From ZLKRG08 sp046094385 (lineage in GTDB: Bacteria; Actinomycetota; Actinomycetes; Nanopelagicales; Nanopelagicaceae): a DNA stretch of 64,000 nucleotides. Shown here piece by piece: positions 18,311 through 27,584 of this stretch. The DNA is taken from the NCBI GenBank assembly GCA_046094385.1, contig JBJTHJ010000027.1, positions 7,727 through 71,726 of the forward strand, in the 5' to 3' direction. Position numbers and translations under genes: made by a program. The notes beneath the pieces were generated by a model. That model worked only from the letters and a program-made list of their open reading frames with translations, did not search any database and was not told the origin of the DNA. Every line of letters begins with the position of its first letter. Position 1 is the first letter of the stretch.

Positions 18311-18991
18311 CTATTCGGGATTGGCAGTTAATTTCTCAAATGCTATTCGTGCCGCGATCTGCTCTGCTTCACGTTTGCTCTTGCCTTCACCAGTTGCAAT
18401 GTCCTCGCCACCAACAATTGCGATAGCAACGAAGGTCTTGTCGTGATCTGGCCCAGATTCGGTGACCTGATACTCCGGAGCGGTTAACTTTCGAGCTGCC
18501 GCTAACTCTTGCAGCGCAGTCTTTCCATCAAGTCCCGCTCCTTTAGACATCGCATTTTCTAAAGTTTCGTTTATCAAAGCGCGAACCACTCTTTGGCTCT
18601 CGGAGAACCCATGACTTAAATAGATTGCTCCGATTAACGCTTCCAAGGAATCTGCCAGAAGTGAATTCTTATCCCGCCCACCAGTTAGCTCTTCACCTTT
18701 TCCAATTCGAATGTACTGACCTATCTCCAATGATCTGGCGATATCAGCCAACGCACGCATATTCACGATTCCGGATCTAAGTGGAGATAATCTCGATTCA
18801 TCCAAATCTGGATACCTTGTGTACAGCTCTTCGGTAACGACTAATCCAAGTACCGAGTCACCTAAGAACTCCAGCCGCTCATTGGTTTCGGTCAAACCAT
18901 TTTCATAAGCAAACGACCGATGAGTAAAAGCTAATTGAAGTAGCTCTGGCTTTACCTCTAAGCCAAGTCGCGCCGTAAGTTGCGCGAACAT
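18311..18991 (-). CDS. rnc: Ribonuclease III
   Basis: The 226-residue enzyme has the RNase III signature NERLEFLGDSVLG (about residues 37-49), with the acidic catalytic residues, followed by a C-terminal double-stranded RNA-binding domain (about 155-226) ending AEQIAARIAFEKL. It cleaves double-stranded rRNA and mRNA precursors. It starts four bases after rpmF and lies six bases before mutM. Confidence 0.96.
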   Translation of the reverse strand: MFAQLTARLGLEVKPELLQLAFTHRSFAYENGLTETNERLEFLGDSVLGLVVTEELYTRYPDLDESRLSPLRSGIVNMRALADIARSLEIGQYIRIGKGEELTGGRDKNSLLADSLEALIGAIYLSHGFSESQRVVRALINETLENAMSKGAGLDGKTALQELAAARKLTAPEYQVTESGPDHDKTFVAIAIVGGEDIATGEGKSKREAEQIAARIAFEKLTANPE

Positions 18992-18995
18992 GAAA

Positions 18996-19169
18996 TTAAA
19001 CCTCTACGACTTGGCGGCGGTTATAAGTTCCGCAGGTAGGGCAAGTGGTGTGCTGAAGCTTCGGCTGTTGGCACTGTGCGCAGGTGGAGATCGCAGCAGC
19101 AGTGGTCTTCCATTGGCTACGACGTGAACGTGTCTTCGAACGTGACATCTTTCGCTTTGGTACTGGCAC
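18996..19169 (-). CDS. rpmF: 50S ribosomal protein L32
   Basis: The protein is 57 residues and reads VPKRKMSRSKTRSRRSQWK after the first residues, the canonical L32 start. Zinc-binding pairs CAQC and CPTC are present, and it ends YNRRQVVEV. The GTG at 19169 is chosen over an upstream in-frame TTG (19199) because AAGGAG stands seven to eight bases before the GTG and because L32 proteins begin at this point. Zinc-ribbon L32 is the zinc-replete form. It lies between the DUF177 gene and rnc as in most bacteria. Confidence 0.93.
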   Translation of the reverse strand: MPVPKRKMSRSKTRSRRSQWKTTAAAISTCAQCQQPKLQHTTCPTCGTYNRRQVVEV

Positions 19170-19244
19170 TTCTCTACTCCTTGATTGATCCTGCTTCAAA
19201 CCTTGCCAAATTATCGCCTAATCGAGTTAATTAGTGAAATCGGG

Positions 19245-19778
19245 TTATTTATCAAGGTCAAATAGCCCCTTTAGCCCCGACCAGCGCGGATCGACCTGTT
19301 CATGAGCGTGGTCCATTGGTAGCTCGCTCCACTTGAGGCCACACTCAGGGCAAAGCCCTTCACACTCATCAGTACAAACTGGATTGATTGGTAAAGATAG
19401 AACAATTCCATCTCGAATCGGAAGTTCTAAATCAATGTAATCGCCATCCATTAATAATTGGTCAGCCTGCTCTTCCTCGCTTAGATCTGGATTTGGCTTG
19501 TATGAATACAACTCTTGGAAACTCTTATTTATCTCGATCTCAACTGGATCCAAACAGCGTATGCATTCACCTTTCGCGATTACTTCAAATTCACCGGTGG
19601 CCAATACGCCTTCGGCGACTGATTCGAGCTTCAAATCCAATTCCAGCGGACCTTTAGGGACTGCAATCACATCGATTCCAATCGGTTCTTGCAGATCGAT
19701 AGTCAGTTGATACTGCTTCATCTCTCCGGCACGACGTGGTAAATCGTGTGTGTTAAAGCGAAAAGCTTTTACGCTCAT
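19245..19778 (-). CDS. DUF177 (YceD-family) protein
   Basis: The 177-residue protein has the family features: an N-terminal HDLPRRAGEM stretch, CIRC in the middle (cysteines spaced by two) and a C-terminal cluster CTDECEGLCPECG. Members are encoded beside rpmF across bacteria and are linked to 23S rRNA accumulation, but no precise biochemical role is known to me. It sits 75 bases before rpmF and nine bases after the sepIVA-like gene. Confidence 0.88.
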   Translation of the reverse strand: MSVKAFRFNTHDLPRRAGEMKQYQLTIDLQEPIGIDVIAVPKGPLELDLKLESVAEGVLATGEFEVIAKGECIRCLDPVEIEINKSFQELYSYKPNPDLSEEEQADQLLMDGDYIDLELPIRDGIVLSLPINPVCTDECEGLCPECGLKWSELPMDHAHEQVDPRWSGLKGLFDLDK

Positions 19779-19787
19779 CGGACGGGA

Positions 19788-20267
19788 TTACTTATCTGAT
19801 AATTGTGAAAGCACATCGTTATCTGTGCCTCCAGCCAAACGCTCACGGCCGCGAGTGATCGCTTCTTGAGTCTTGTTGAGAATAACTTCCAAAGTGGCAA
19901 GACGTGAATCGATATATTCTTCGATCTCTTGGCGCTGTTCAGCCGCCTCTTGCCTTGCTTGTAACAGGATATTTTTTGCTTCATCTCTGGCCTGCTGCAT
20001 GATTGCAGTTTGTTCGATTAATTGAGATGCCTCTTCGCGTGCCATTGCCACCATCTGCTCGGCTTGCATTCGACCCTCTTCGATTACTCGATCACGATTG
20101 GCAAGTATTGACTCTGCCTTAGCAATTGTGTCGGGAAACGCATCTTTCGCCTCGTCTAAAACTCCCAAGATCTCTCCGCGATGCAACACGCACGATGCAG
20201 ATAGTGGGACACCCCTGGCCTCTTCTACCATTTTTATGGCAGAGGCTAATTTTTCTACTGCATCCAT
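19788..20267 (-). CDS. DivIVA-like coiled-coil septation protein, SepIVA type
   Basis: This is a 159-residue, mostly helical protein. The N-terminal third contains a short globular part with PLSASCVLHRGEILGVLDEA, and the remainder (about residues 60-145) is a charged coiled coil rich in Ala, Glu, Gln and Arg. Position between coaD and the DUF177 gene and the N-terminal motif match mycobacterial SepIVA, a DivIVA-domain protein that acts in septation and cell-wall growth. The assignment rests on synteny plus motif, so function is inferred. Confidence 0.75.
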   Translation of the reverse strand: MDAVEKLASAIKMVEEARGVPLSASCVLHRGEILGVLDEAKDAFPDTIAKAESILANRDRVIEEGRMQAEQMVAMAREEASQLIEQTAIMQQARDEAKNILLQARQEAAEQRQEIEEYIDSRLATLEVILNKTQEAITRGRERLAGGTDNDVLSQLSDK

Positions 20268-20290
20268 TTTCTACCTGCTTCCTTCGTAAA

Positions 20291-20770
20291 CTAGTTATGA
20301 GCTAATTTCTTGGCTAACGCTACTTGGACTGATTTTGGAACCATGGTCGAGATATCACCATTGTATTTGGCTAGCTCCTTGACCAGCGATGAGGATAAGA
20401 ACGAATGAGCTGGGTCTGTGGCCATAAACATGGTGTCGATGCCAGCTTGTAAATTTACTTGAGCCTGCTGTAACTCGTAATCAAAATCTGAGACCGCACG
20501 CAAACCTTTGGTGATCACATCTATATTGTTTCGCTTGCAGTATTCGACAGTGAGGCCGCTCCAAGAATCAACTTTAATATTTGGCAGATCTCGAGTGGTT
20601 TCTTTGATCATTTCGATGCGTTCCTCGACTGAGAACAAACTCTGCTTGGTGCTATTTATGAAAACAGCCACCACTACCTCATCAAAGTGTGAGCTAGCAC
20701 GTTTGATGATATCTATGTGTCCATAAGTAATTGGATCAAATGAACCAGGACATACTGCGCGTCGAGCCAT
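20291..20770 (-). CDS. coaD: Phosphopantetheine adenylyltransferase CoaD
   Basis: This 159-residue nucleotidyltransferase makes dephospho-CoA from ATP and 4'-phosphopantetheine. The T/HxGH motif appears as GSFDPITYGHIDII (about residues 9-22), and the second conserved motif as SSSLVKELAKYNGD. It follows rsmD by nine bases, the common rsmD-coaD pair. Confidence 0.96.
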   Translation of the reverse strand: MARRAVCPGSFDPITYGHIDIIKRASSHFDEVVVAVFINSTKQSLFSVEERIEMIKETTRDLPNIKVDSWSGLTVEYCKRNNIDVITKGLRAVSDFDYELQQAQVNLQAGIDTMFMATDPAHSFLSSSLVKELAKYNGDISTMVPKSVQVALAKKLAHN

Positions 20771-20779
20771 GGGGAAAGA

Positions 20780-21352
20780 TTAACCCATCTCTGCGTAATG
20801 CAGTGTGGCTACCCCATACTCCTTACTTCTAAGCGCGCGGAGTGGCGTTGGCCAAATTATCTCGGGTGATTTGGAAGAGCGTTCTATGACTACTAGCCCA
20901 CCACTTCTGCAAATCTCTTTCTCAACAATTACATCTAGGAGTTCACGGATTCCTTGATCACCAAATTCATATGGCGGATCGATGAAGATGATGTCATAAC
21001 CACTTTGTTCAATAAAGCTACCAAGAAACTTCTGCGAACTCATGACAAATAATTTAAAAGCGCCTTCTGGTTTGGCTTTCAAAATTATCTCTTGGTTAGC
21101 TCTAATGGTTTTCACCGCTTCTTCATCTTTTTCAACAGCATGGACGGTGGCAGCGCCTCGTGATAATGCTTCAAATCCAACTGCACCCGAACCTGCAAAT
21201 AAATCTAAGAATCGTAAATTCTCAAACTCGCCAAATTCTGAAGTTAGCGACGAGAAGAGCGCTTCGCGCGCCCTATCTGAAGTTGGCCTAGTTGCTCCGG
21301 AAACGTTCGCCAGGTTCCGACCTTTGGCTACTCCTGCGATGATGCGCATCAT
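20780..21352 (-). CDS. rsmD: 16S rRNA (guanine-966-N2)-methyltransferase RsmD
   Basis: The 190-residue enzyme has the SAM-binding region LDLFAGSGAVGFEALSRGA and the catalytic DPPY in IDPPYEFG, marking an N2-guanine methyltransferase. RPTSDRAREALF near the N-terminus is specific to RsmD. It begins with two consecutive ATG codons directly after the recG stop (no spacer) and precedes coaD. Confidence 0.95.
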   Translation of the reverse strand: MMRIIAGVAKGRNLANVSGATRPTSDRAREALFSSLTSEFGEFENLRFLDLFAGSGAVGFEALSRGAATVHAVEKDEEAVKTIRANQEIILKAKPEGAFKLFVMSSQKFLGSFIEQSGYDIIFIDPPYEFGDQGIRELLDVIVEKEICRSGGLVVIERSSKSPEIIWPTPLRALRSKEYGVATLHYAEMG

Positions 21353-23599
21353 TTAACCTTTATCCAGAAATTCAATCTCTTGTTGTGCGGTGAGCTTTTT
21401 AATCTCCAATTTAAGAGTATCGGTTAGTCCTACGCTCAAAGTCTCTTCGGCCGACTTTCGCGCTTTGGTGATTATCTCCTCATCACGTAAGACCCGTAAT
21501 AGCTTTAAGTGAGAACGTGCGCCGCTTTGGCTCTTTCCTAGTACATCCCCTTCGCGCCGTTGATCCAAATCGATTCTGGCCAGTTCAAATCCATCTAGCG
21601 TATTGGCAACCGCATTTAGTCGTTCATAAGCAAGCGAATCCTCAGGAACTTGAGTTACCAATAGGCAAAGCCCGGGCGATGTACCACGGCCGATTCGACC
21701 TCTTAACTGATGTAGCTGAGAGATGCCGAATCGCTCAGAATCCATTATCACCATTACCGTTGCATTTGGAACATCTACTCCAACTTCAATAACAGTTGTA
21801 GAGACCAAGACATCAATTTCTCCATTTGAGAAAGCTTGCATAGTCGAATCTTTCTCCTCCGAACTCAATCGCCCGTGAAGCGGCGCAATCCTCAACCCTT
21901 TTAACGGGCCAAGTGCTAGCTCGGGTGCCAAATCCGAAACCGCCGACATCTGCTTGCTCTCCGTGCCGAAGAGAAATTCCATATCTGCATCCTCTTTTGT
22001 CTCCGATGCAAAGATGCGCGGGGCAACTACATACGCTTGATGGCCTTTTGAAACCTCCTCTTTAATTCGCTCCCAAGCGCGTGCCAGATAGCTCGGTTTG
22101 ATAGCTGAATTGACTACATGTGTGGTAATCGGACTTCGACCTAGTGGCAACTCTTTTAAAGTCGAAATATCTAAATCTCCAAAGACCGTGATTGCGACTG
22201 TTCTTGGGATTGGGGTTGCAGTCATCACCAATAGATGTGGTGGAGTTTTAGATTTCGCCCTTAGTAGGTCTCTTTGTTCGACACCAAATCGATGTTGTTC
22301 ATCCACAATCACTAAACCAAGATCCTTAAAACTTACCCCTTCCGATAGGAGCGCATGAGTACCAATCACTAGATCTATCTCGCCATTATGCAATCTAGAG
22401 TGGATCTCTCGCTTGACGGTTGAACTCAAGGAACCAGTTAGTAATTCGACTGTGATCGCATTATCTGGTGCGCCCAACTGTCCATTGCTTGCCAAATCAC
22501 CCAATTGTCTTTGGATTGTTTGAAAATGCTGCGAGGCTAAAACTTCAGTTGGTGCCAAAAGCGCAACCTGCGCATCTGAATCGATCACACCTAAGGCAGC
22601 TCTCAAGGCCACGATAGTTTTACCAGAGCCAACCTCTCCTTGTAATAGTCGATGCATTGGATGTTCGCTCTTTAAATCCTCAAAAATCTCGGCAGAGACC
22701 GCAACCTGCCCCGGTGTTAACTGGAAAGGCAATCTTTGGTCGAAGTCATTTAGTACCCCATTGCTCTTAGGAACCCTAGAGATTGCATTTTGCGTAGAAA
22801 GTTCTTGTTTTCGCTGCAACATTGTAAGTTGCAACAAATAAGCTTCATCAAAGGTCAGTCTCTCTAGGGCTCTTTCCGCCATTTCCAAATCTTTTGGTCG
22901 ATGTACTGAGTTAAAAGCATCGATTAAATCCATGAATAGATATTGGCTTTTGATCGAATCAGGCAGAAAATCGGAGATCTCTTCGAGAGAATCCAGAACA
23001 ATCTCAATTGCTTTGGCAATCTTCCAAGAGGCAAATTTGGCAGTTGCTGGATAGATCGGAAGATACCTATCGGCAAATGCCTCAATGGCATCCTCAACAT
23101 CGCTATCTCCTGGCAGCCATTCAAGTTCTGGGTGTGCAAGTTGTCTTACCCCTTTAAATGAACTGATCTTGCCGGCAAATAAACCTTGTCTGCCGATTCG
23201 CATCTCTCGTTCACGCCAAGCCTGGTTGAAGAAGGTAAGCGACATCTTCACACCATGGTTATCTTCGATGATCACTTCGACAATTACACTTTTACGATTC
23301 TGCGCACGTCGCTTCTTCACGCTGTGGACCTTCGCCAAGACCGTTGCCTCCTCGCCTTCGCGAAGTTCTGCGATATTGGTCAGCTCCCCTCGTTTTACAT
23401 ATCTGCGTGGGTAGTGGTGCAATAGATCACCAACATTTAAATAGCCAAACTCAGAAGCGATTGCCTTGGCAGTGCGATCACCAATTACATCGACCAACTT
23501 CGTCTCAAGGTCAATCTGCAATCGGGCCACGGCCAATTTTCTTATGGCAACCGGCCTAATCCATGGTGTAACGCCTGAATTGGAGCGGATTTCGCTCAC
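21353..23599 (-). CDS. recG: ATP-dependent DNA helicase RecG
   Basis: The 748-residue protein has an N-terminal wedge/OB domain (GDLLHHYPRRYVKRGEL, about residues 55-70), Walker A GEVGSGKT near residue 323, the DEQH box IVDEQHRFG and motif VI QLRGRIGRG. RecG remodels stalled forks and Holliday junctions. The start used is GTG with AAGG four bases upstream; relatives suggest initiation could be some 25 codons later at a GTG or TTG near VARLQIDLE. It is divergent from rpmB. Confidence 0.95.
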   Translation of the reverse strand: MSEIRSNSGVTPWIRPVAIRKLAVARLQIDLETKLVDVIGDRTAKAIASEFGYLNVGDLLHHYPRRYVKRGELTNIAELREGEEATVLAKVHSVKKRRAQNRKSVIVEVIIEDNHGVKMSLTFFNQAWREREMRIGRQGLFAGKISSFKGVRQLAHPELEWLPGDSDVEDAIEAFADRYLPIYPATAKFASWKIAKAIEIVLDSLEEISDFLPDSIKSQYLFMDLIDAFNSVHRPKDLEMAERALERLTFDEAYLLQLTMLQRKQELSTQNAISRVPKSNGVLNDFDQRLPFQLTPGQVAVSAEIFEDLKSEHPMHRLLQGEVGSGKTIVALRAALGVIDSDAQVALLAPTEVLASQHFQTIQRQLGDLASNGQLGAPDNAITVELLTGSLSSTVKREIHSRLHNGEIDLVIGTHALLSEGVSFKDLGLVIVDEQHRFGVEQRDLLRAKSKTPPHLLVMTATPIPRTVAITVFGDLDISTLKELPLGRSPITTHVVNSAIKPSYLARAWERIKEEVSKGHQAYVVAPRIFASETKEDADMEFLFGTESKQMSAVSDLAPELALGPLKGLRIAPLHGRLSSEEKDSTMQAFSNGEIDVLVSTTVIEVGVDVPNATVMVIMDSERFGISQLHQLRGRIGRGTSPGLCLLVTQVPEDSLAYERLNAVANTLDGFELARIDLDQRREGDVLGKSQSGARSHLKLLRVLRDEEIITKARKSAEETLSVGLTDTLKLEIKKLTAQQEIEFLDKG

Positions 23600-23692
23600 A
23601 GTGCCTTTTTCGGTAGGCTTTCGCCCCTAGCCAGAACGGCAAAGCCATGTACATCCAATGTGCATCTTTAGTAATCGGTAAGGAGAACTGCA

Positions 23693-23881
23693 GTGGCATC
23701 AGTATGCGAAATCTGCGGCAAAGGCCCAAGCTTCGGAAACAATGTTTCCCACTCGCAAGTTAAGACTCGTCGTCGTTGGAATCCAAATATTCAGCGAGTT
23801 CGAGTACTTCTAAATGGCCGCTCAGCCCGCCAAAACGTCTGCACCTCTTGCCTCAAAGCTGGCAAGGTCGCACGCGCTTAA
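23693..23881 (+). CDS. rpmB: 50S ribosomal protein L28
   Basis: The 62-residue protein begins MASVCEICGKGPSFGNNVSH and ends CLKAGKV, with two cysteine pairs (CEIC, CTSC) of the zinc-binding L28 form. The start is GTG preceded by AAGGAG. Its last 60 bases lie antisense inside the 3' end of the convergent nitronate-monooxygenase gene, an unusually long overlap for an essential ribosomal gene. Confidence 0.94.
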   Translation: MASVCEICGKGPSFGNNVSHSQVKTRRRWNPNIQRVRVLLNGRSARQNVCTSCLKAGKVARA

Positions 23882-25279
23882 TAACCACTCAACTGCCTTA
23901 TCTGCTCCATATCCATCAGGAAAAACTTTAAGTAGCTCTTTCGCGCCTTGAACATCGCTTCCCAAGGTAACAATTGGCGCTTCCACATATCCATCTCGCC
24001 TGGTCTGAGGCAATCCGATATTTGCCATCAATCCATTACAAAGGCATTTGCGACCTTCAATCTCGCTGGGTGCGCCACCTTTCTTGATGAATTGATCATC
24101 TGGTTCTGACGGACAGCGATAGAGAATTCGACCAGATTGCGCCAGTACCGGTTCGCGCAAATAACCTAAATCACAGAGTTTGGGTCGCGCTGCAAAACCT
24201 TCTTCGGTAGAGGTATGGCCATCTAGTTTTGCAATTTTAATCGGGAATGATGTGGGTGAAGCCTTGATGTCAGTCTTGATATCAAGAGTCTCACTCTTTA
24301 ATTTCTCAATTAACTGTGACCTGGTGCGCGAACTAAAACCTGAGTGATTAGAGATTGCAAATAACGTTCCGACTTGAACACCTGCGGCACCTTGTTCGAG
24401 CGCAGCTTTTACTTTAAGTGGATGGCCATAAGTACCTGCTAGCCAGAATGGCAATCCGATCTTTTTCATCTTCTCAAGGTCTGCGATGTCTTTGGCTCCA
24501 TATATCGGCTCACCATCTGCATCAAACTCATATTTGCCACGTGGTGGCGCATTGTGTCCGCCTGCGGAATTATGTTCGATGATAAATCCATCTGGCCTAG
24601 TCTCGACATCGCGTGCCAAGTAGGTACCCAATACATCTACAGAGATAATCGCTAGGAATTTAGGTTGTTTGATGATGGTATCTGCCGGGATGAACTCGAG
24701 TGGGTTGATGGTGGTCTGAACCGATGAACCCCCAATTACATCAACTGGAACCGAACCAATTTCCAATCTCTGAAGCTGTCTAATTAATTTAGGAAGTTCA
24801 CGTGGAATTCCAGCACCCATGATTATGTAATCAACTCCGGCCAACATCGCACCAAAGACGCTGGCGGCAGTGGTCATTTGGATCTTATGAAGGAAGTTGA
24901 TTCCGACCAAACCATCATGTCCCTCTTTGGCAAGCCATACCTCAACGAAGTTGGCTAAAATCAAAATCTCTTGCGCATCACGCTTCTGCTCCAAAGTTAT
25001 CTTTGGCACCATCACGTATGGAGAATCCGAAGCTTTTCCGCCTACTATGAAATATTTATCTAGTACTCGACTCACGATATCTTGATTTGGAAAATTCGCC
25101 ATTGCTCGTCGACAATTTCCAGAGATATCGCCATCTTGAAGTCGGCGAGCTAAAACATTATCGATTGCAGTTCCTGAAACCACGCCGAGTTGGCCTTGCA
25201 TTGAGACGGTCTTTGCCAGTTCCCAATTTGAGACAGCGATTCCCATTCCACCTTGAATGATTACAGGTAGATGTGCCAT
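23822..25279 (-). CDS. Nitronate monooxygenase / 2-nitropropane dioxygenase family protein, long form
   Basis: The protein is 485 residues from the ATG at 25279, chosen because GGAGGTGGG precedes it; an upstream TTG at 25306 would add nine residues. The N-terminal IIQGGMGIAVS and the later HNSAGGHNAPPRG plus AGVQVGTLFA are FMN-binding TIM-barrel features of this family. It is longer than the usual 320-380 residues. The extra C-terminal part contains cysteines in YRCPSEP and RKCLCNG, possibly metal- or redox-active. The substrate is unknown; FabK-like and PfaD-like relatives share the fold. It follows thiL and overlaps rpmB on the other strand. Confidence 0.75.
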   Translation of the reverse strand: MAHLPVIIQGGMGIAVSNWELAKTVSMQGQLGVVSGTAIDNVLARRLQDGDISGNCRRAMANFPNQDIVSRVLDKYFIVGGKASDSPYVMVPKITLEQKRDAQEILILANFVEVWLAKEGHDGLVGINFLHKIQMTTAASVFGAMLAGVDYIIMGAGIPRELPKLIRQLQRLEIGSVPVDVIGGSSVQTTINPLEFIPADTIIKQPKFLAIISVDVLGTYLARDVETRPDGFIIEHNSAGGHNAPPRGKYEFDADGEPIYGAKDIADLEKMKKIGLPFWLAGTYGHPLKVKAALEQGAAGVQVGTLFAISNHSGFSSRTRSQLIEKLKSETLDIKTDIKASPTSFPIKIAKLDGHTSTEEGFAARPKLCDLGYLREPVLAQSGRILYRCPSEPDDQFIKKGGAPSEIEGRKCLCNGLMANIGLPQTRRDGYVEAPIVTLGSDVQGAKELLKVFPDGYGADKAVEWLLSACDLASFEARGADVLAG

Positions 25280-25308
25280 CCCACCTCCATCTCCGTAATG
25301 ACTCAAAA

Positions 25309-26259
25309 CTATCTTCTAAAATGTTGCCAGCCAGTTTGTGGGTTTGCTACATGGAGCAGTCTAACGCCATTACCGGCAAGTACTCTGCCGATTTGCAAAC
25401 CTCTCATTTCTTCACCGGTAGCTAAGAAGACATGATCCTCACCACCACTTAAGATCAAATCGAATACTGAGACTTTAAGCGCATTCGCAACTTCGTTTAA
25501 GGCGATGAAATCAGGGTGATTCTCAAATAATTCTGCATCTATCTCCAACTGCACACCAGATGCATCTGCCAGCTGTTGACTTTGAATCAAAAGAGAATCA
25601 CTTACATCGCAGAGTGAATTGGCACTTTGGGCCATCTGCTCAGCATTGTCATAATCAACTGATGGAGCTTGATGCTCTGAGATTGCAAAATCAAATAGCT
25701 CTCCTCTTTGATTTTGTTGCAAAGCTAATAATCCAGCGGCAGACCAGCCAGAAAGGCTTGAGATGTAAATTTTATCTCCGACCTTAGCGCCACTTCTTAG
25801 AATTGGATTTTGGCATTCTCCAATTGCGGTGATAGAGATAATTATTTTCTCTGACCTAGAGAGATCCCCACCTATTACTTGGGCACCAACTATGTGAGCC
25901 TCATGTGCAATTCCTCGGGCGACATCCAACATCCATTGCAGCTCTTCGTTACCGGTGGCAGCCATGGCCACCGTCAGATATTTAGGACTCCCACCCATCG
26001 CATAAATGTCAGCTAAATTTGCGGCAGCTACTTTCCGCCCAATTTGAAAGGCGCTAGACCATGTGAGCTTGAAATGCACATCTTCCACCGCCATATCAGT
26101 CGTGACGACAACTGAGTTTTCCGGGCGAGCCACAACTGCGGCATCATCACCGATTCCCACAATTAGATCAGAGTTGCTCTCGGCAAATATTTCCGAAATG
26201 TTAAGAATTAACTCTGATTCGCTCCAACGCTCATCGTTTTGCTTCCTGGGGCTAGCCAT
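25309..26259 (-). CDS. thiL: Thiamine-monophosphate kinase ThiL
   Basis: This 316-residue enzyme phosphorylates thiamine monophosphate to the active diphosphate. Family motifs are GIGDDAAVV (about residues 36-44), TTDMAVEDVHF, the NLADIYAMGG stretch and GGDLSRS. It stands divergent from the Lrp-type gene. A TAAGTT box ends six bases before the ATG, so a leaderless transcript is possible. No thiamine riboswitch is visible in the 58-base gap. Confidence 0.93.
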   Translation of the reverse strand: MASPRKQNDERWSESELILNISEIFAESNSDLIVGIGDDAAVVARPENSVVVTTDMAVEDVHFKLTWSSAFQIGRKVAAANLADIYAMGGSPKYLTVAMAATGNEELQWMLDVARGIAHEAHIVGAQVIGGDLSRSEKIIISITAIGECQNPILRSGAKVGDKIYISSLSGWSAAGLLALQQNQRGELFDFAISEHQAPSVDYDNAEQMAQSANSLCDVSDSLLIQSQQLADASGVQLEIDAELFENHPDFIALNEVANALKVSVFDLILSGGEDHVFLATGEEMRGLQIGRVLAGNGVRLLHVANPQTGWQHFRR

Positions 26260-26317
26260 GAGGAAAACTTATGGGATAAATTTGGTTTCGGTAAACCGGT
26301 AAGAAAGGAGCAAGCGG

Positions 26318-26560
26318 ATGTCAGTTCAGGCATACATCTTGATTCAAACCGAGGTTGGAAAAGCTTCATCAGTGGCTCAAGCAGTTTCTGCGATATCTGG
26401 AGTCACTTTGGCTGAGGGTGTAACCGGTCCTTACGATGTCATCATGCGATGTGAAGCTCCATCAATGGAGGATTTTGGCCGCGTGATCTTAGGAAAAGTG
26501 CAAGCAGTTCCTGGAATAACTAGGACGCTAACTTGTCCAGTTACCGGAAATTTTCACTAA
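26318..26560 (+). CDS. Stand-alone Lrp/AsnC ligand-binding domain protein
   Basis: The 80-residue protein is a single RAM/AsnC C-terminal domain without a DNA-binding helix-turn-helix: AYILIQTEVGKASSVAQAV, then GPYDVIMRCEA and ITRTLTCPV. Such small proteins assemble like Lrp ligand domains and may sense amino acids; location beside thiL is common in actinobacteria. Its target is unknown. AAGGAG stands seven bases before the ATG. A short hairpin GGTTT/AAACC (26284-26297) lies just upstream. Confidence 0.85.
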   Translation: MSVQAYILIQTEVGKASSVAQAVSAISGVTLAEGVTGPYDVIMRCEAPSMEDFGRVILGKVQAVPGITRTLTCPVTGNFH

Positions 26561-26579
26561 TTCCAGGATTAATTCCAGA

Positions 26580-27584
26580 TTAATTTAAAGCTGAATTTGT
26601 GCGCGTCATAGCGGTCTCAAGCAAGGCAGTTATTACTTCGGTATAGCCAAGCCCTGATTCTTTCCAGAGCCTTGGAAAAACTGAGGTTGGCGTAAATCCA
26701 GGCAGAGTGTTTAGTTCGTTGATAATAATTTCGTCATCAGCCGTGTAGAAGAAATCTACTCTGGCCAGGCCAGAGCAACCTAATGATTTAAAAGCCTCAA
26801 TCGCCGCATTCTGAATATCTGCTATGCGTTTGATTTTCGCAGGTGCTTCTACGGTGGTTGCGCCATCTAAATATTTTGCTTCAAAATCGTAGAATTCAAA
26901 GCGCGGATCGATCTTGATTTCGCCAGGCACAGAACACTCAATTCTCCCAGCTCTCTCTAAAACGGCACATTCAATTTCGCGACCCGTTATCGCTTTCTCA
27001 ATCATGACTTTGCGGTCATATTTGAAAGCATCTATTACTGCAGCTTGCAAATCAGCTGCGCTCTTTACTTTGTGGGTTCCTCTAGATGATCCCCCGCGTG
27101 CTGGTTTTACGAACAAGGGGTAGCCAAAACCATGGTCATGAATTGCTTCGCCCTCTTTGATCGCAACTCCGGGGGCAGTTTTTATGCCGTGACTTATGAA
27201 AACCTCTTTTGCAAAGTGTTTATCCATCGCAACCGCTGAAGCTAGAACTCCGCTTCCTACATAGGGCTTATCTAATATCTCAAAGAGACCTTGGATGGTG
27301 CCATCTTCACCAAATGGCCCGTGCAAAATCGAGAAGATGACATCAGCATCAATCTCTTCTAGCGCAATAGCAGGCGCAGATTCTGGTACTACCGGCAACT
27401 GCCCATCTTTAATCTCAAATTTAGAATCTACGGGCAAGCTCACCCAGCGACCAGATTTGGTGATCCCAATTAAAGTAGGCAAAAATTTACTGCCGTCGAT
27501 TGCGGAGATGATTCCGGATGCGGAGATGCAACTAATCTCATGTTCGCTGCTTCGGCCACCACATATAACCGCAACTTTCTTCAA
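26580..27584 (-). CDS. ddl: D-alanine--D-alanine ligase
   Basis: This ATP-grasp enzyme makes the D-Ala-D-Ala dipeptide of peptidoglycan. It shows CGGRSSEHEIS at the N-terminus, GPFGEDG, the ATP-grasp loop RGGSSRGTHKV, FEAKY (the tyrosine typical of D-Ala rather than D-lactate ligases) and NTLPGFTPTS. The start chosen is TTG at 27584, because GGAGG lies six bases before it; a GTG at 27590 would touch that ribosome site directly. It follows plsC by about 70 bases; gpsA, often between them, is absent. Confidence 0.92.
   Translation of the reverse strand: MKKVAVICGGRSSEHEISCISASGIISAIDGSKFLPTLIGITKSGRWVSLPVDSKFEIKDGQLPVVPESAPAIALEEIDADVIFSILHGPFGEDGTIQGLFEILDKPYVGSGVLASAVAMDKHFAKEVFISHGIKTAPGVAIKEGEAIHDHGFGYPLFVKPARGGSSRGTHKVKSAADLQAAVIDAFKYDRKVMIEKAITGREIECAVLERAGRIECSVPGEIKIDPRFEFYDFEAKYLDGATTVEAPAKIKRIADIQNAAIEAFKSLGCSGLARVDFFYTADDEIIINELNTLPGFTPTSVFPRLWKESGLGYTEVITALLETAMTRTNSALN

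Noticed and set aside
26260..26317. Thiamine riboswitch near thiL
   Set aside because: The gap of 58 bases is too short and has no TPP-riboswitch core; only a five-base hairpin is present.
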